This document shows positions 1-8,416 of a stretch of 64,000 nt of DNA, piece by piece. Location of the stretch: the NCBI GenBank assembly GCA_009859145.1, contig VRVR01000005.1, forward strand, positions 444,848 to 508,847, read 5' to 3'. The notes beneath the pieces were generated by a model. The model was given only the letters and a program-made list of their open reading frames with translations. It was not told the DNA's origin and ran no database searches. Source of the stretch: Andalucia godoyi (taxonomy: Eukaryota > Discoba > Jakobea > Jakobida > Andaluciidae). A program made the position numbers and the translations under genes. Within the stretch, counting starts at the first letter, position 1. Every line of letters begins with the position of its first letter.

Positions 1-357
1 TCGGGATGCTTGGAGCTTGGTTCGTACTCTCTGAATTCCAAAGGCCTTGAATGGGGCAAGAGTGTCAGAGATATTCGCGAAGTTTCTGGGTTTTCCAAGC
101 TCATGTTCTCCCGTCCAACGCTGTTGCTCTCGGATAATATTTCAGGGTTTTTTGCGGTGCCGACGCTTGACACTTGGAATTACAATTTTATGGGCATTCG
201 TCACGCAGATGCAGCTGCGTCGTATGAATTGAAAGTCGGTTTGCCCCTAGACTTTTTCCACCAGTCTCATCGCCCAATGCATTTCTTGGGTTTTGTTGGG
301 CAAAATACAGCTACGGAAGAAGACCTTGCAGATCTCATGGCGTACATCACTGTTTAA
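1..357 (+). CDS. PRP8: PRP8 (PRPF8) C-terminal part, cut by window start
   Basis: The reading frame is open at base 1 and ends with TAA at 355-357, so only about the last 118 residues of a much larger protein are present. They match the end of the Jab1/MPN domain of the U5 snRNP core protein Prp8: YSLNSKGLEWG, LLLSDNISGFF, WNYNFMGIRHA and a HxSHRPMHFLGF block correspond to the family segments YxLTxxGYEWG, MLLSDRFLGFF, WNYNFMGVRH and HRPSHFLNF. Prp8 sits at the catalytic centre of the spliceosome, and this domain regulates the helicase Brr2. The recognition rests on these remembered family motifs. The protein is more diverged here than is usual for Prp8. The gene converges on the Rab escort protein gene with 83 bp between the stops. 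Its presence means the organism keeps a spliceosome although the genes in this window appear intron-free. Confidence 0.9.
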   Translation, partial: SGCLELGSYSLNSKGLEWGKSVRDIREVSGFSKLMFSRPTLLLSDNISGFFAVPTLDTWNYNFMGIRHADAAASYELKVGLPLDFFHQSHRPMHFLGFVGQNTATEEDLADLMAYITV

Positions 358-440
358 CGTGTTTGCCGTAACGTCCGCCTTCCCTTTTTTCCTCTTTTTT
401 TTTCTGGTTCCTTTTTCGGATTTATAAAACAGTACCGCAT

Positions 441-1937
441 TCACCCTTCCTTCTCAGCATTGCCTTCTCTGTCATTTCTGCCTCTATCACTACTGCTGAT
501 GTCATTGACACTGCTATTCTGTGTTTCTCGACTGGACGCTGCTGCCTGTGCCAACGTTTGGCTTATTAACGCTTCATCATTCGAATTCCTCATTAACTCG
601 TCTTCTCCCTCCTCCTCGCGGTCTTCAACGGGAAAGAACACCGTCCCGTCTTCTACAATGCTACGAAATACACTTTCAACAACGCGGACCTGGTCATCGT
701 ACAGGAACCAAGACGTTGCACACGGTACCTGCAGTACGGACTCCGCAGGAAACACGGATGTTGGGAACGTGGAAATCTGCGTTCCGCTCGACATCAGAAC
801 ACCGTCGGAGTCGAAATCCATCGTCGCGGGGGCGAAATACCGCAGCATCGTCAGCACGATGTCCTGAGAGAATTTCGGGTCCTGCGACACAAAATGGAGG
901 TTGTACTTTGAAGATGGACACATCTCTAGCGAATCGTCGGATTGCAAAATATACACGGCGCCTTCAAGGCCATATGTCTCTCCGTCGACGCTCGCCACGG
1001 CGTAGTTTCCACGCTCGAGGCCTGTGATGATGGGAAATGAAGAAATGCAGCAAATCGCCTTGGACTTTGTGGACACCGGAAACGAAATGGCCTTTTTGAA
1101 GCACACCGAGACACCTTCGCCGTACCGTGGCACGACATGGGCCTTGAATGTATCTTCGCGACCAGCATCCGTGTTCGCAGTGGCACTCTCAATGATGCAG
1201 TCCAAGATGTAGACGGCCCCGTGGACAGCAGCAGTGCGGCAAAATGCTTGCGGAATTTCTGCGGATCCAAAGAACGGATACAGCATTGGGTTCGGAGCAT
1301 AGACACCGCACGATGCCACCAACCAGTTCCATCGACTCCTGAACGTTTCCAAGGAGCAGCTTGCCTCCGTTTCTTCGAATAGCATAAACCGGAGCACCAT
1401 TCTCCGAATCTTCGCATTCAGCTTGTGCTCATCCATTAGTGCAGAAACCGAGAACATCTCTCGATCCTCGGTGCCCGTCGCGATCTCTTGGCACGCTTGG
1501 AAAAACCTCATGATGCTGCGTTTCTCGAGCGGCGATAAGCTACTAGTGGAAAACACTTCCGATCGAGAAAGGGGAACTTGCAGCCACGCCTTGGACGAGG
1601 ACGAGGACGAGGACGACGATGACTCGTTCTCCCACAAATAGAACCCAACAGGATCTCGAAAGTCGACGTACTTGCCGATTCTGGACCGAACAAGCAGATC
1701 GACAAGCGGTCCACCTGCATACAAAAGTATTGGAAGATTGTCGTACAGACTCTTTGGAACAATTCTCTCCCGTTCTCCATCCAAGCGCGTAAACGAGTGC
1801 GTCGCGCTGCTTCCTCCGTAAAAGTCTGCGCAGTCCACGTGAACAACCCTCTTCCCAGCGCGAGAAAGCGCCGCAGCTAGGATGGACTCCGCGAGACCCG
1901 TCCCACATATCAGAAAATCCGCTTCAATGCACTCCAT
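441..1937 (-). CDS. Rab escort protein (REP/CHM, GDI superfamily)
   Basis: About 498 residues. The N-terminus has the FAD-like dinucleotide fold of the GDI/REP superfamily, DFLICGTGLAESILAAALSR, followed by GKRVVHVDCADFYGG, where REP proteins have DxxYYGG. Farther on, the segment IVPKSLYDNLPILLYAGGPLVDLLVRS fits the Rab-binding platform of REP. REP presents newly made Rab GTPases to geranylgeranyltransferase II in the cytosol. I chose the ATG at 1937 because the Rossmann core begins five residues later; the frame stays open upstream to 1991 but that extension is not conserved. A run of ten serines near residue 110 looks like a low-complexity insertion. The GTGLAES loop favours REP over Rab GDI, but a divergent GDI cannot be fully excluded. 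Confidence 0.85.
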   Translation of the reverse strand: MECIEADFLICGTGLAESILAAALSRAGKRVVHVDCADFYGGSSATHSFTRLDGERERIVPKSLYDNLPILLYAGGPLVDLLVRSRIGKYVDFRDPVGFYLWENESSSSSSSSSSKAWLQVPLSRSEVFSTSSLSPLEKRSIMRFFQACQEIATGTEDREMFSVSALMDEHKLNAKIRRMVLRFMLFEETEASCSLETFRSRWNWLVASCGVYAPNPMLYPFFGSAEIPQAFCRTAAVHGAVYILDCIIESATANTDAGREDTFKAHVVPRYGEGVSVCFKKAISFPVSTKSKAICCISSFPIITGLERGNYAVASVDGETYGLEGAVYILQSDDSLEMCPSSKYNLHFVSQDPKFSQDIVLTMLRYFAPATMDFDSDGVLMSSGTQISTFPTSVFPAESVLQVPCATSWFLYDDQVRVVESVFRSIVEDGTVFFPVEDREEEGEDELMRNSNDEALISQTLAQAAASSRETQNSSVNDISSSDRGRNDREGNAEKEG

Positions 1938-2287
1938 TGCTTGTTCCTTTTCTCTTTCCAACCCCCTACACAGCGCAGCTTGCCACTGCAAAATATTGAG
2001 CGAGGCAACACAGTGAAAAAATGAAACACGAAGAACTAAAAAATAAAGACATAAACAGATAAAGAATTAAAAGATGGAAGAAAAACACACGCGATAAGCA
2101 AATACTGGATCCTTCGCCAGACGATTCGGAATCGACGCAGAATAGGTGATGCAGAACGGATGTAGTTGCCAGCTTGGTATCGTCGTCTCTGTTGATGGGG
2201 ACCATGCGCGAATGGGAGCCGCGCGTGATGGGTTGTTGGCGCCTGGGATGGGTCATGGAGTACAATCAACGGGTGAGAGAGAAGGAG

Positions 2288-2349
<62 letters not shown>

Positions 2350-2388
2350 TTTAAGATTACAATATGAAAAAAGAGATGCTGATATCAA
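1938..2388. repeat. Intergenic spacer with (GA)n microsatellite
   Basis: This is the 5' region of the Rab escort gene (minus strand) and the 3' side of the importin-5 gene. It holds an uninterrupted GA repeat at about 2292-2347, which reads CT on the strand of the Rab escort gene. I see no other gene or conserved element. Confidence 0.8.
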
Positions 2389-5300
2389 TTAGGCTTTGGA
2401 CAAAACGGACTGCAGATTCTCCTGTTCCTCTGATGTCAGCTTGCTGAATTCTCGATGCAGCACATCTGCAGGAACCTGAGTTTGCATGCTCTTCAAGATT
2501 TGGCCAATCTTTTCCTGTGTTCCTTCCGTGATGAGCGACGACTCCACAATTCCGCCAAAGATCTTGATGAGCCGACCGATGTCTTTTGAGAGAGCGGTGT
2601 TGCCTGCTACGATCTGGTCGACAAAGAAGCCGTGCACAATGCGGCTCTCTTCATCGTCGCCTCCTACTGGGAGAAAAGACATCCAGAAGCCCCACGACTG
2701 TTCGCTGACAAGCTCGGGATGCGCACCGCCAAAAGTCTTCATGAATTTCTGCAGGGCAGAGACAGCATTGCAGCACACCGCTTCCCAGTCCTCAGACTTC
2801 TTCTTGTTTGCGGATTGCGACAAGAATGTCGTAAGAGTGTTCACACACTGAGAGAACAAGGGGGAGGACGGGAAACTGGCCGGGCTATGTTCGGCAAGAG
2901 CGCCGATTCCATAAACACCGGCCTGGGCGACTTCGGCGTTGTTGAAGGACACGGCAGTTAACAGGATTTGAGCCAGCTTCGGGAACATTTCTGAATTCTC
3001 GAGCGCACCCTTCTCTACCAGATCGACAACAAAGCAGGTTCCCAGACGGACATCAAACGGCTCCTTGCTCGAAAGCGCAGTCTGAAATGCTGGCCAGAAA
3101 ACAGCCATGATGCCCGGCATTGCCAACGCATTGTTCGTCTTCATCATCACTGCAAGAAAATCTTCAATCTCGCCGGCGACGGATTCCAGGCTGTCGCGCT
3201 CTTCATTTTGGCGCACGGTGTCCTCATCGTCCTGCACCTGGGCGTGGGAATGCTTCTTGTGCTTCTTTGCGAAACTGGCAGCCAGCTTCTTCTTGTTCTC
3301 CAACGCATCCTTGAGCATGTCTGCACACGCTGCAAGGAAGGAAGTGATCAACTCCACATCCGCGCAACCTTCGCCGGCGAACGACATGCATTCGTGCAAA
3401 CACGCAATGCAGACCGCAGCAGAATGCGCCTCTACTTCGACCTGCATGGCTGCGAGCAGCTGAGGAGCGAACATCTTGAACAATTCCTGCGAGTGCTGCC
3501 GAGTTGTCAGGGGCGGACTCACTTCGATTCCCTCATTCAAGCACCGAATCAACAACGGAGCCAATTGCCAGGCACTGATGCGAACCTCCTCGGAAAACGG
3601 GAACATAAAGTGCTCAAAGATGACTTGAGACAGCTCCTTCACGTACGGGAGGAACGCCAGGGGTAGATCAGAAGCATAAGCAACCAGTGTGTTGAACGCC
3701 GCGGTCTTTTCCTGCAGAATGGCCGTGTTCAACGTCAAACGCTTCTCGCCCAGGCCCTTCACGGGCAACGAGATCAGCTCGCTTTCTTCACCACGCCGCA
3801 TGTTTCTCAAAAGAGTGTCCACATTTGCAGCGGCATCATCGTCGACCGCAGACTGAAGACCCTCGGCCTTCTTTGCTGCTTGCGCAATCAGCGGTGGAAC
3901 GACAGCTGGAATGTACGGAGCGAAATCGTTGCCAAGGCATTTTGCGATCCGAACCCACGCTGTCTGCAGATAGGCAATTTGAGGATCGTCGGTTTCCAAC
4001 TTGGACGACTGGGTGGAGAACATGATCTGCATAATCTCCAGGGCGTCTTTCGCAAACTGTTCCTTTCCAACAGACAATCCAATCAAAGAGGCAGCCTCGA
4101 TCGCCTTTCCACGAAGAGTACGATACTCACGAGAAGTCGCAGTGTTCAATATTGTCTTCACAATAGGGATGAAGGTGTCGTAGTACTGCGTGAAGGATGT
4201 CTCGGACGCTTCCGCAATCGCGGAGATGGCGCTCAGAGATTCCGCTTGGACGTACTGGACGGGTCGGTGAAGCAGCTCAAACATCTTTGCAAGAAGATTG
4301 TGCAGATGTGGAGCGAGTGCTTTGGGCTGAAGGTGATCAACAAACAGAACCAATGCAGTGCACGTAAGGGCACAAACTCGAGGAGACGCATCGTCCAGCA
4401 ATGCAATCAAGGCTGGAAGGAGAGTCTTGTGGTGCTGTTTCTGGAAATTGGGTGCAAGATCATCGGAAAGCTGTGCGCAACAGTGGACTGCAGCGTGTCG
4501 AACACGTTCATGGGTGTCGTGGAATGAATGCAGCAAGAACTTGACAAGAGTATCGACATGGCTAACCAGGGATCTCGCGCAGCCCTCCGCAATGTGTGCG
4601 AGCGCGAACAAACCTGCGGCTCGGACTCGCCAATCTGGATTCGACACATTCTGTTGCAGATATGTCAAAACGGTCTCCAGAATCTGCTTGCCCCCCACGG
4701 ACATTGCAATCTGGTCAAATACACCCAGAGCAAAATCGTGCTCGGGATTCAAGTCCGAGTCTTCAACGTCCGTAACTTGCCACTTCGTCGAATCATGTTC
4801 CTCGATATTGACGAGCATGTGAAACAGGATTTGAAGGAGCTGCCCGACAACCCTCGGGAGCTTTCGAATCGCGGATGCTTCTTCCTCGGCAAGATCCGCG
4901 ACCATCGAGATGGCCAACTTACGAATTGACCGCGGAATACTGTAATTTGACGCGATTTGCAGCATTGCCAAGCACACTGGCTCCAATTTTCCCGCAAAGA
5001 AAGCTGGCTGCTGAGTCGACAGATCAACCATAGCCGTCAGGACTCCGACCGACATGTCCTCGTCTCCCGCCACAAGCAGTTTTTCCAACAAACCGAGGAC
5101 GACGGGCAAGAAGAACTGAAGCTGTGTGATCAATTCATCTTCTTCCACGGACTTCACGATTGCCAAGGCTGCAATCGCCGCCTCCTTTGCAATTCCCATA
5201 AGCTCTGGCGCGGTTTCTTGGATACCAGCCTGGATCACAGGCACAAGCTGGGGCAAGAACGGCTTCAAACCGTCATTAAGCAGTACATCTGACAGCTGCT

Positions 5301-5775
5301 TCCAGAACAAGAGCGCACACTCCCGAACTGCAAGCGACCGACGATCGATCGAAGCTTGATGTTGCGCAGATTGCAGTGCATATGCAAACAGCTCGGGCCA
5401 CAACGACGGTGCTGCCGAAGGATCCTCCATATTCTGGATCATTGATCCTGCAAAAGACGACGCAGCGTCCGAGATTTTGCGCACAACAGACGGGTCTTGC
5501 TCTGCGACAAGACAAGACACGATCGTTGCCTGCAAATGCTGGCGCTCCTCAGGCGAGAGATGTGGAATAAGCCAAGTTTCGTCATTTCCGACTGCTTTTC
5601 TCAGCAGCACGGCGGCCATAGAGCGAATAGCAGAGTCTGGATTCGACTGAAGTGCAGTGCAAAGGCCGAAAAGGTACGGTACGGGTTGCTGGGCCTTGGC
5701 CGTCTCCAATTCTTCCGTCGCAGACCGGACTGTCGCTGGATCCAATGCTCGTTGCAGAGATGGTGCCAGATCCAT
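2389..5775 (-). CDS. IPO5: Importin-5 / Kap121-type karyopherin beta
   Basis: 1128 residues, close to the usual length of importin-5 (about 1,100), built almost entirely of HEAT helices. Recognisable stretches include NPDWRVRAAGLFALAHIAEG, followed by a VRHAAVHCCAQLSDDLAP helix pair that corresponds to the conserved central HEAT repeats of IPO5/Kap121/RANBP6, and a YAAQAESLSAI-type repeat near residue 510. A charged lysine/histidine-rich loop near residue 830 (AKKHKKHSHAQ) matches the position of the acidic/basic insert in this family. The protein carries ribosomal proteins, histones and other cargo into the nucleus and binds RanGTP through its N-terminal repeats. The ATG at 5775 gives MDLAPSLQRAL at the start. 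No introns are apparent over 3.4 kb. Confidence 0.93.
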   Translation of the reverse strand: MDLAPSLQRALDPATVRSATEELETAKAQQPVPYLFGLCTALQSNPDSAIRSMAAVLLRKAVGNDETWLIPHLSPEERQHLQATIVSCLVAEQDPSVVRKISDAASSFAGSMIQNMEDPSAAPSLWPELFAYALQSAQHQASIDRRSLAVRECALLFWKQLSDVLLNDGLKPFLPQLVPVIQAGIQETAPELMGIAKEAAIAALAIVKSVEEDELITQLQFFLPVVLGLLEKLLVAGDEDMSVGVLTAMVDLSTQQPAFFAGKLEPVCLAMLQIASNYSIPRSIRKLAISMVADLAEEEASAIRKLPRVVGQLLQILFHMLVNIEEHDSTKWQVTDVEDSDLNPEHDFALGVFDQIAMSVGGKQILETVLTYLQQNVSNPDWRVRAAGLFALAHIAEGCARSLVSHVDTLVKFLLHSFHDTHERVRHAAVHCCAQLSDDLAPNFQKQHHKTLLPALIALLDDASPRVCALTCTALVLFVDHLQPKALAPHLHNLLAKMFELLHRPVQYVQAESLSAISAIAEASETSFTQYYDTFIPIVKTILNTATSREYRTLRGKAIEAASLIGLSVGKEQFAKDALEIMQIMFSTQSSKLETDDPQIAYLQTAWVRIAKCLGNDFAPYIPAVVPPLIAQAAKKAEGLQSAVDDDAAANVDTLLRNMRRGEESELISLPVKGLGEKRLTLNTAILQEKTAAFNTLVAYASDLPLAFLPYVKELSQVIFEHFMFPFSEEVRISAWQLAPLLIRCLNEGIEVSPPLTTRQHSQELFKMFAPQLLAAMQVEVEAHSAAVCIACLHECMSFAGEGCADVELITSFLAACADMLKDALENKKKLAASFAKKHKKHSHAQVQDDEDTVRQNEERDSLESVAGEIEDFLAVMMKTNNALAMPGIMAVFWPAFQTALSSKEPFDVRLGTCFVVDLVEKGALENSEMFPKLAQILLTAVSFNNAEVAQAGVYGIGALAEHSPASFPSSPLFSQCVNTLTTFLSQSANKKKSEDWEAVCCNAVSALQKFMKTFGGAHPELVSEQSWGFWMSFLPVGGDDEESRIVHGFFVDQIVAGNTALSKDIGRLIKIFGGIVESSLITEGTQEKIGQILKSMQTQVPADVLHREFSKLTSEEQENLQSVLSKA

Positions 5776-6167
5776 TTTCCTCTTGATTTACGACTACTGT
5801 AATATAAAATAATTATCGTATTCGTGTTCGATCAAATTGTGACAATAAAACTCGTCCAAGGAACGGAGCAGGAACACGAAAAAAGAAAATTAGTAATAAT
5901 GATAGTAAACAAACTCTAAAAAGATGGGAAAACGAAGAAGGAAACACGAGTCAAAACGAGATGAGAAATATGCGAGAAAGGTCGGATTGCTTCTTTGTGC
6001 TTTCCCAGGGTTTTCTTAAATAAGGGTCTTTTTGCGCGAAACCATTGGCGGGAATGGTCTTTTGAAAAATGTAGTCTCAAGCAGAGATAGGTTGATGCTA
6101 TTCGATACTTTTGCGAGAAGAAGCTTTTCCGTTTTCCGATTGGAGCGTTGTGTCGAGTCTGTTGACC

Positions 6168-6247
<80 letters not shown>

Positions 6248-6293
6248 TCTCTCAAAAATCTTCTTTTCTCCCGTGATTGAACATAGAAGGACA
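5776..6293. repeat. Divergent promoter region with (CT)n microsatellite
   Basis: This is the shared upstream region of importin-5 (minus) and the TPR gene (plus). A CT repeat of about 80 bases occupies 6171-6253 and ends about 40 bases before the TPR start codon. The motif AGGGTTTT occurs at 6008 and TAAGGGT at 6021; similar motifs recur in other promoter regions of this window. Confidence 0.75.
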
Positions 6294-8066
6294 ATGCAAC
6301 CGAATCGATTTGCGGGTGGACACACGAGCAATCCACCTTCTTTCATGACGATTGCTTCGTTTCCATCTTCATCATCGTCATCATCGTCATCATCATCATT
6401 ACTGTCTTCACCGACCAGCGCATCCACTCTAGTATTACCATCAACATCATTTTCTTCTTCGTCTTCTTCTTCTTCGTCGTCTTCTTCTTCCAACGTGCCG
6501 CCGACAAGCCCGCGACTTCGTGAGCAGCTGGATTTGAGAAGGCATGTCGCGTCGCTGATTCGAAACAATGATTTGCTTTCTGCACGCAACGAGCTTCGTG
6601 TTTGTCGAGTAGCTGGTGAGAAACGAGCCCAAGTCGCGATCCGGGACCAGGCGCATGACCATTTGGCATTGTCACTTGTGTCGCTACTGCAAAATAGACT
6701 GCAGGATGCGAAATCGGAATTGATGGTTGCGTGGAATATGATCTCTGCACCACCCAGCGCTCCAATCCCGATCTTGAATGATGGCAATTCTGTGCATCTC
6801 AACAGCCATGTGCACAGGAACAACAACACCACCACCACCAACACCAACACCACCAATAACAATAACAATAGCAATAATAGCAGCGGTAACAGCAGCAACG
6901 TGCACTTGAACACGAATAATAGTTTCATCAATACAGGGAGTGGTGGAGACCATACGGCCGCTCGGTCTCCGCCGCGATTCAGCCAGCCGTATCCAACGGA
7001 TGGGTCGCCATCCGTGAACTCATTATTCGCCACAAGCGGAAGTGCTCGGCTGAACGCCATCCTGGCTTCTTCTCCAAGTTCACTAAGCAGTACGACCGCC
7101 ATCCAGCAGCTGCTGAAGAGCAATCCGGCCATTGTGCAGCTTATGACGAGGTCCACGCTCTTCTCGCGACACATGGACAAGGAAGTCCATTTGCCCGTCC
7201 ACGATACAGAGTTGTTTGTCAACATGTGCGTGATGTGCTGCTGGATCGCAGAACATGCAAAATTGGCGGTCGGATACAGACTCGATATGGCGGCCCGGTT
7301 AGTTTCGTCTTCTGAATTAATCTATGGAAAGGAACATCGATCTACTGTGTCTGCAAAATCATATCTTGCCGAGATTTTATTGAAACACCAGCACTACCTC
7401 CCAGCGCTGGAGCTCTTCTCCGAGGTTGCAGCCTCACGATTGCTGTTCCCAAAAGACAGTCCGCTGTTTATTTCGTCTCAAACCAACCTTGCTCTTTCAT
7501 TCTACTTGCTCGGGTGTGTGGAGGAAGCAATGGATGAGATCTGCGTGGTTCCGGTCCCCGATTACCAATCCGAGCCGGAGCTTGCTTGCCACCATTTACA
7601 TCTTCGTGCTCTGTTGTTCGAAGTATCCGGGAGTCATATGCGAGCGCTGGAGCACATCCGGCAGAGTTGCCAGGTTTTGCGGGTGTTTTCGTCGTTTGAT
7701 TCGCTGAGCGGCGCGCACGTACTGTTCACGGCTTCTAGGATCTTTGGATCTTTGGGGATGCTGGAAGATGCGTTTCGCTGCTTGATACGCAGTCTAGGTG
7801 TTTTTGAAAAGTCGCTTGGCCATTCCCATCCTTACACCGGCCTCGCGTATCTCTCTCTCGGAAAACTCTACATCAAATTTAAAGAGTTTGCAAAGGCATG
7901 TGTCTTGTTGGCGGCGGCCAGGGATATCTTGAGCGCGGCGGGCGAGCCGTACGACATTCATAATGCAGATGCTCGACGTGATCTCGCGGATTGCTGCAGC
8001 AAGTTGTCCTTCATGGATGAAGAGTATCTGGTTGACGAGCTGGTCATCGAGCCAACCTTTTCTTGA
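6294..8066 (+). CDS. TPR-repeat protein with low-complexity N-terminus
   Basis: 590 residues from the ATG at 6294. The reading frame stays open upstream to 6111, but that extension only translates the CT microsatellite as Leu-Ser repeats, so I place the start after it. Residues 1-70 are Ser-rich (homopolymeric serine tracts coded by TCA/TCT/TCG), and an Asn/Thr tract lies near residues 175-215. The C-terminal half, from about residue 330, consists of helical pairs of tetratricopeptide type, for example LAEILLKHQHYLPALELFSE and HPYTGLAYLSLGKLYIKFKE, the latter close to the TPR consensus. The spacing recalls the C-terminal TPR domain of SMYD proteins, but no SET or MYND domain is present. Function is unknown; a scaffold role is the general expectation for TPR proteins. 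Confidence 0.8.
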   Translation: MQPNRFAGGHTSNPPSFMTIASFPSSSSSSSSSSSLLSSPTSASTLVLPSTSFSSSSSSSSSSSSSNVPPTSPRLREQLDLRRHVASLIRNNDLLSARNELRVCRVAGEKRAQVAIRDQAHDHLALSLVSLLQNRLQDAKSELMVAWNMISAPPSAPIPILNDGNSVHLNSHVHRNNNTTTTNTNTTNNNNNSNNSSGNSSNVHLNTNNSFINTGSGGDHTAARSPPRFSQPYPTDGSPSVNSLFATSGSARLNAILASSPSSLSSTTAIQQLLKSNPAIVQLMTRSTLFSRHMDKEVHLPVHDTELFVNMCVMCCWIAEHAKLAVGYRLDMAARLVSSSELIYGKEHRSTVSAKSYLAEILLKHQHYLPALELFSEVAASRLLFPKDSPLFISSQTNLALSFYLLGCVEEAMDEICVVPVPDYQSEPELACHHLHLRALLFEVSGSHMRALEHIRQSCQVLRVFSSFDSLSGAHVLFTASRIFGSLGMLEDAFRCLIRSLGVFEKSLGHSHPYTGLAYLSLGKLYIKFKEFAKACVLLAAARDILSAAGEPYDIHNADARRDLADCCSKLSFMDEEYLVDELVIEPTFS

Positions 8067-8416
8067 CTACTCCTTTTTTATTTTCTTTATTATTTTTCTT
8101 TATTATTTTTCTTTATTAATTTATTGGTTAATTTATTGTTTTAATTTATTATTTTTCCACTTCCTCTCTGGTCTGCTTTGTACTTATTCAAACTCGGTGT
8201 GTTGTAGCAGTAGACTTTCCGCTCGCATGTATCAATATGCATGTATAAAATTTCGACCTCTGCTGCGTGGCTGGCGGCTTGATGCTAACTAATTGTTTTG
8301 CTTTGCGCTGCTGTTTGATTTTGACACTGTTCTTTTTCATATATACATACATATATATATATATATCTGTCTTGTACTGTGTGCAGAGGACTACGCCCTT
8401 GTATGTGAACGCGTAG
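8067..8416. other. AT-rich spacer
   Basis: T-rich sequence with TTTAT-type repeats at about 8073-8150 follows the TPR gene. A short TA/CATA repeat lies at 8340-8366. It presumably holds the terminator of the upstream gene and the promoter of the AAA ATPase gene. No gene is seen. Confidence 0.6.

Noticed and set aside
6098-7225. A 375-codon minus-strand frame across the TPR gene
   Set aside because: It is the antisense of Ser-, Asn- and microsatellite-coding sequence and has only low-complexity Arg-Glu, Leu and Asp tracts; the plus-strand TPR frame explains the region.
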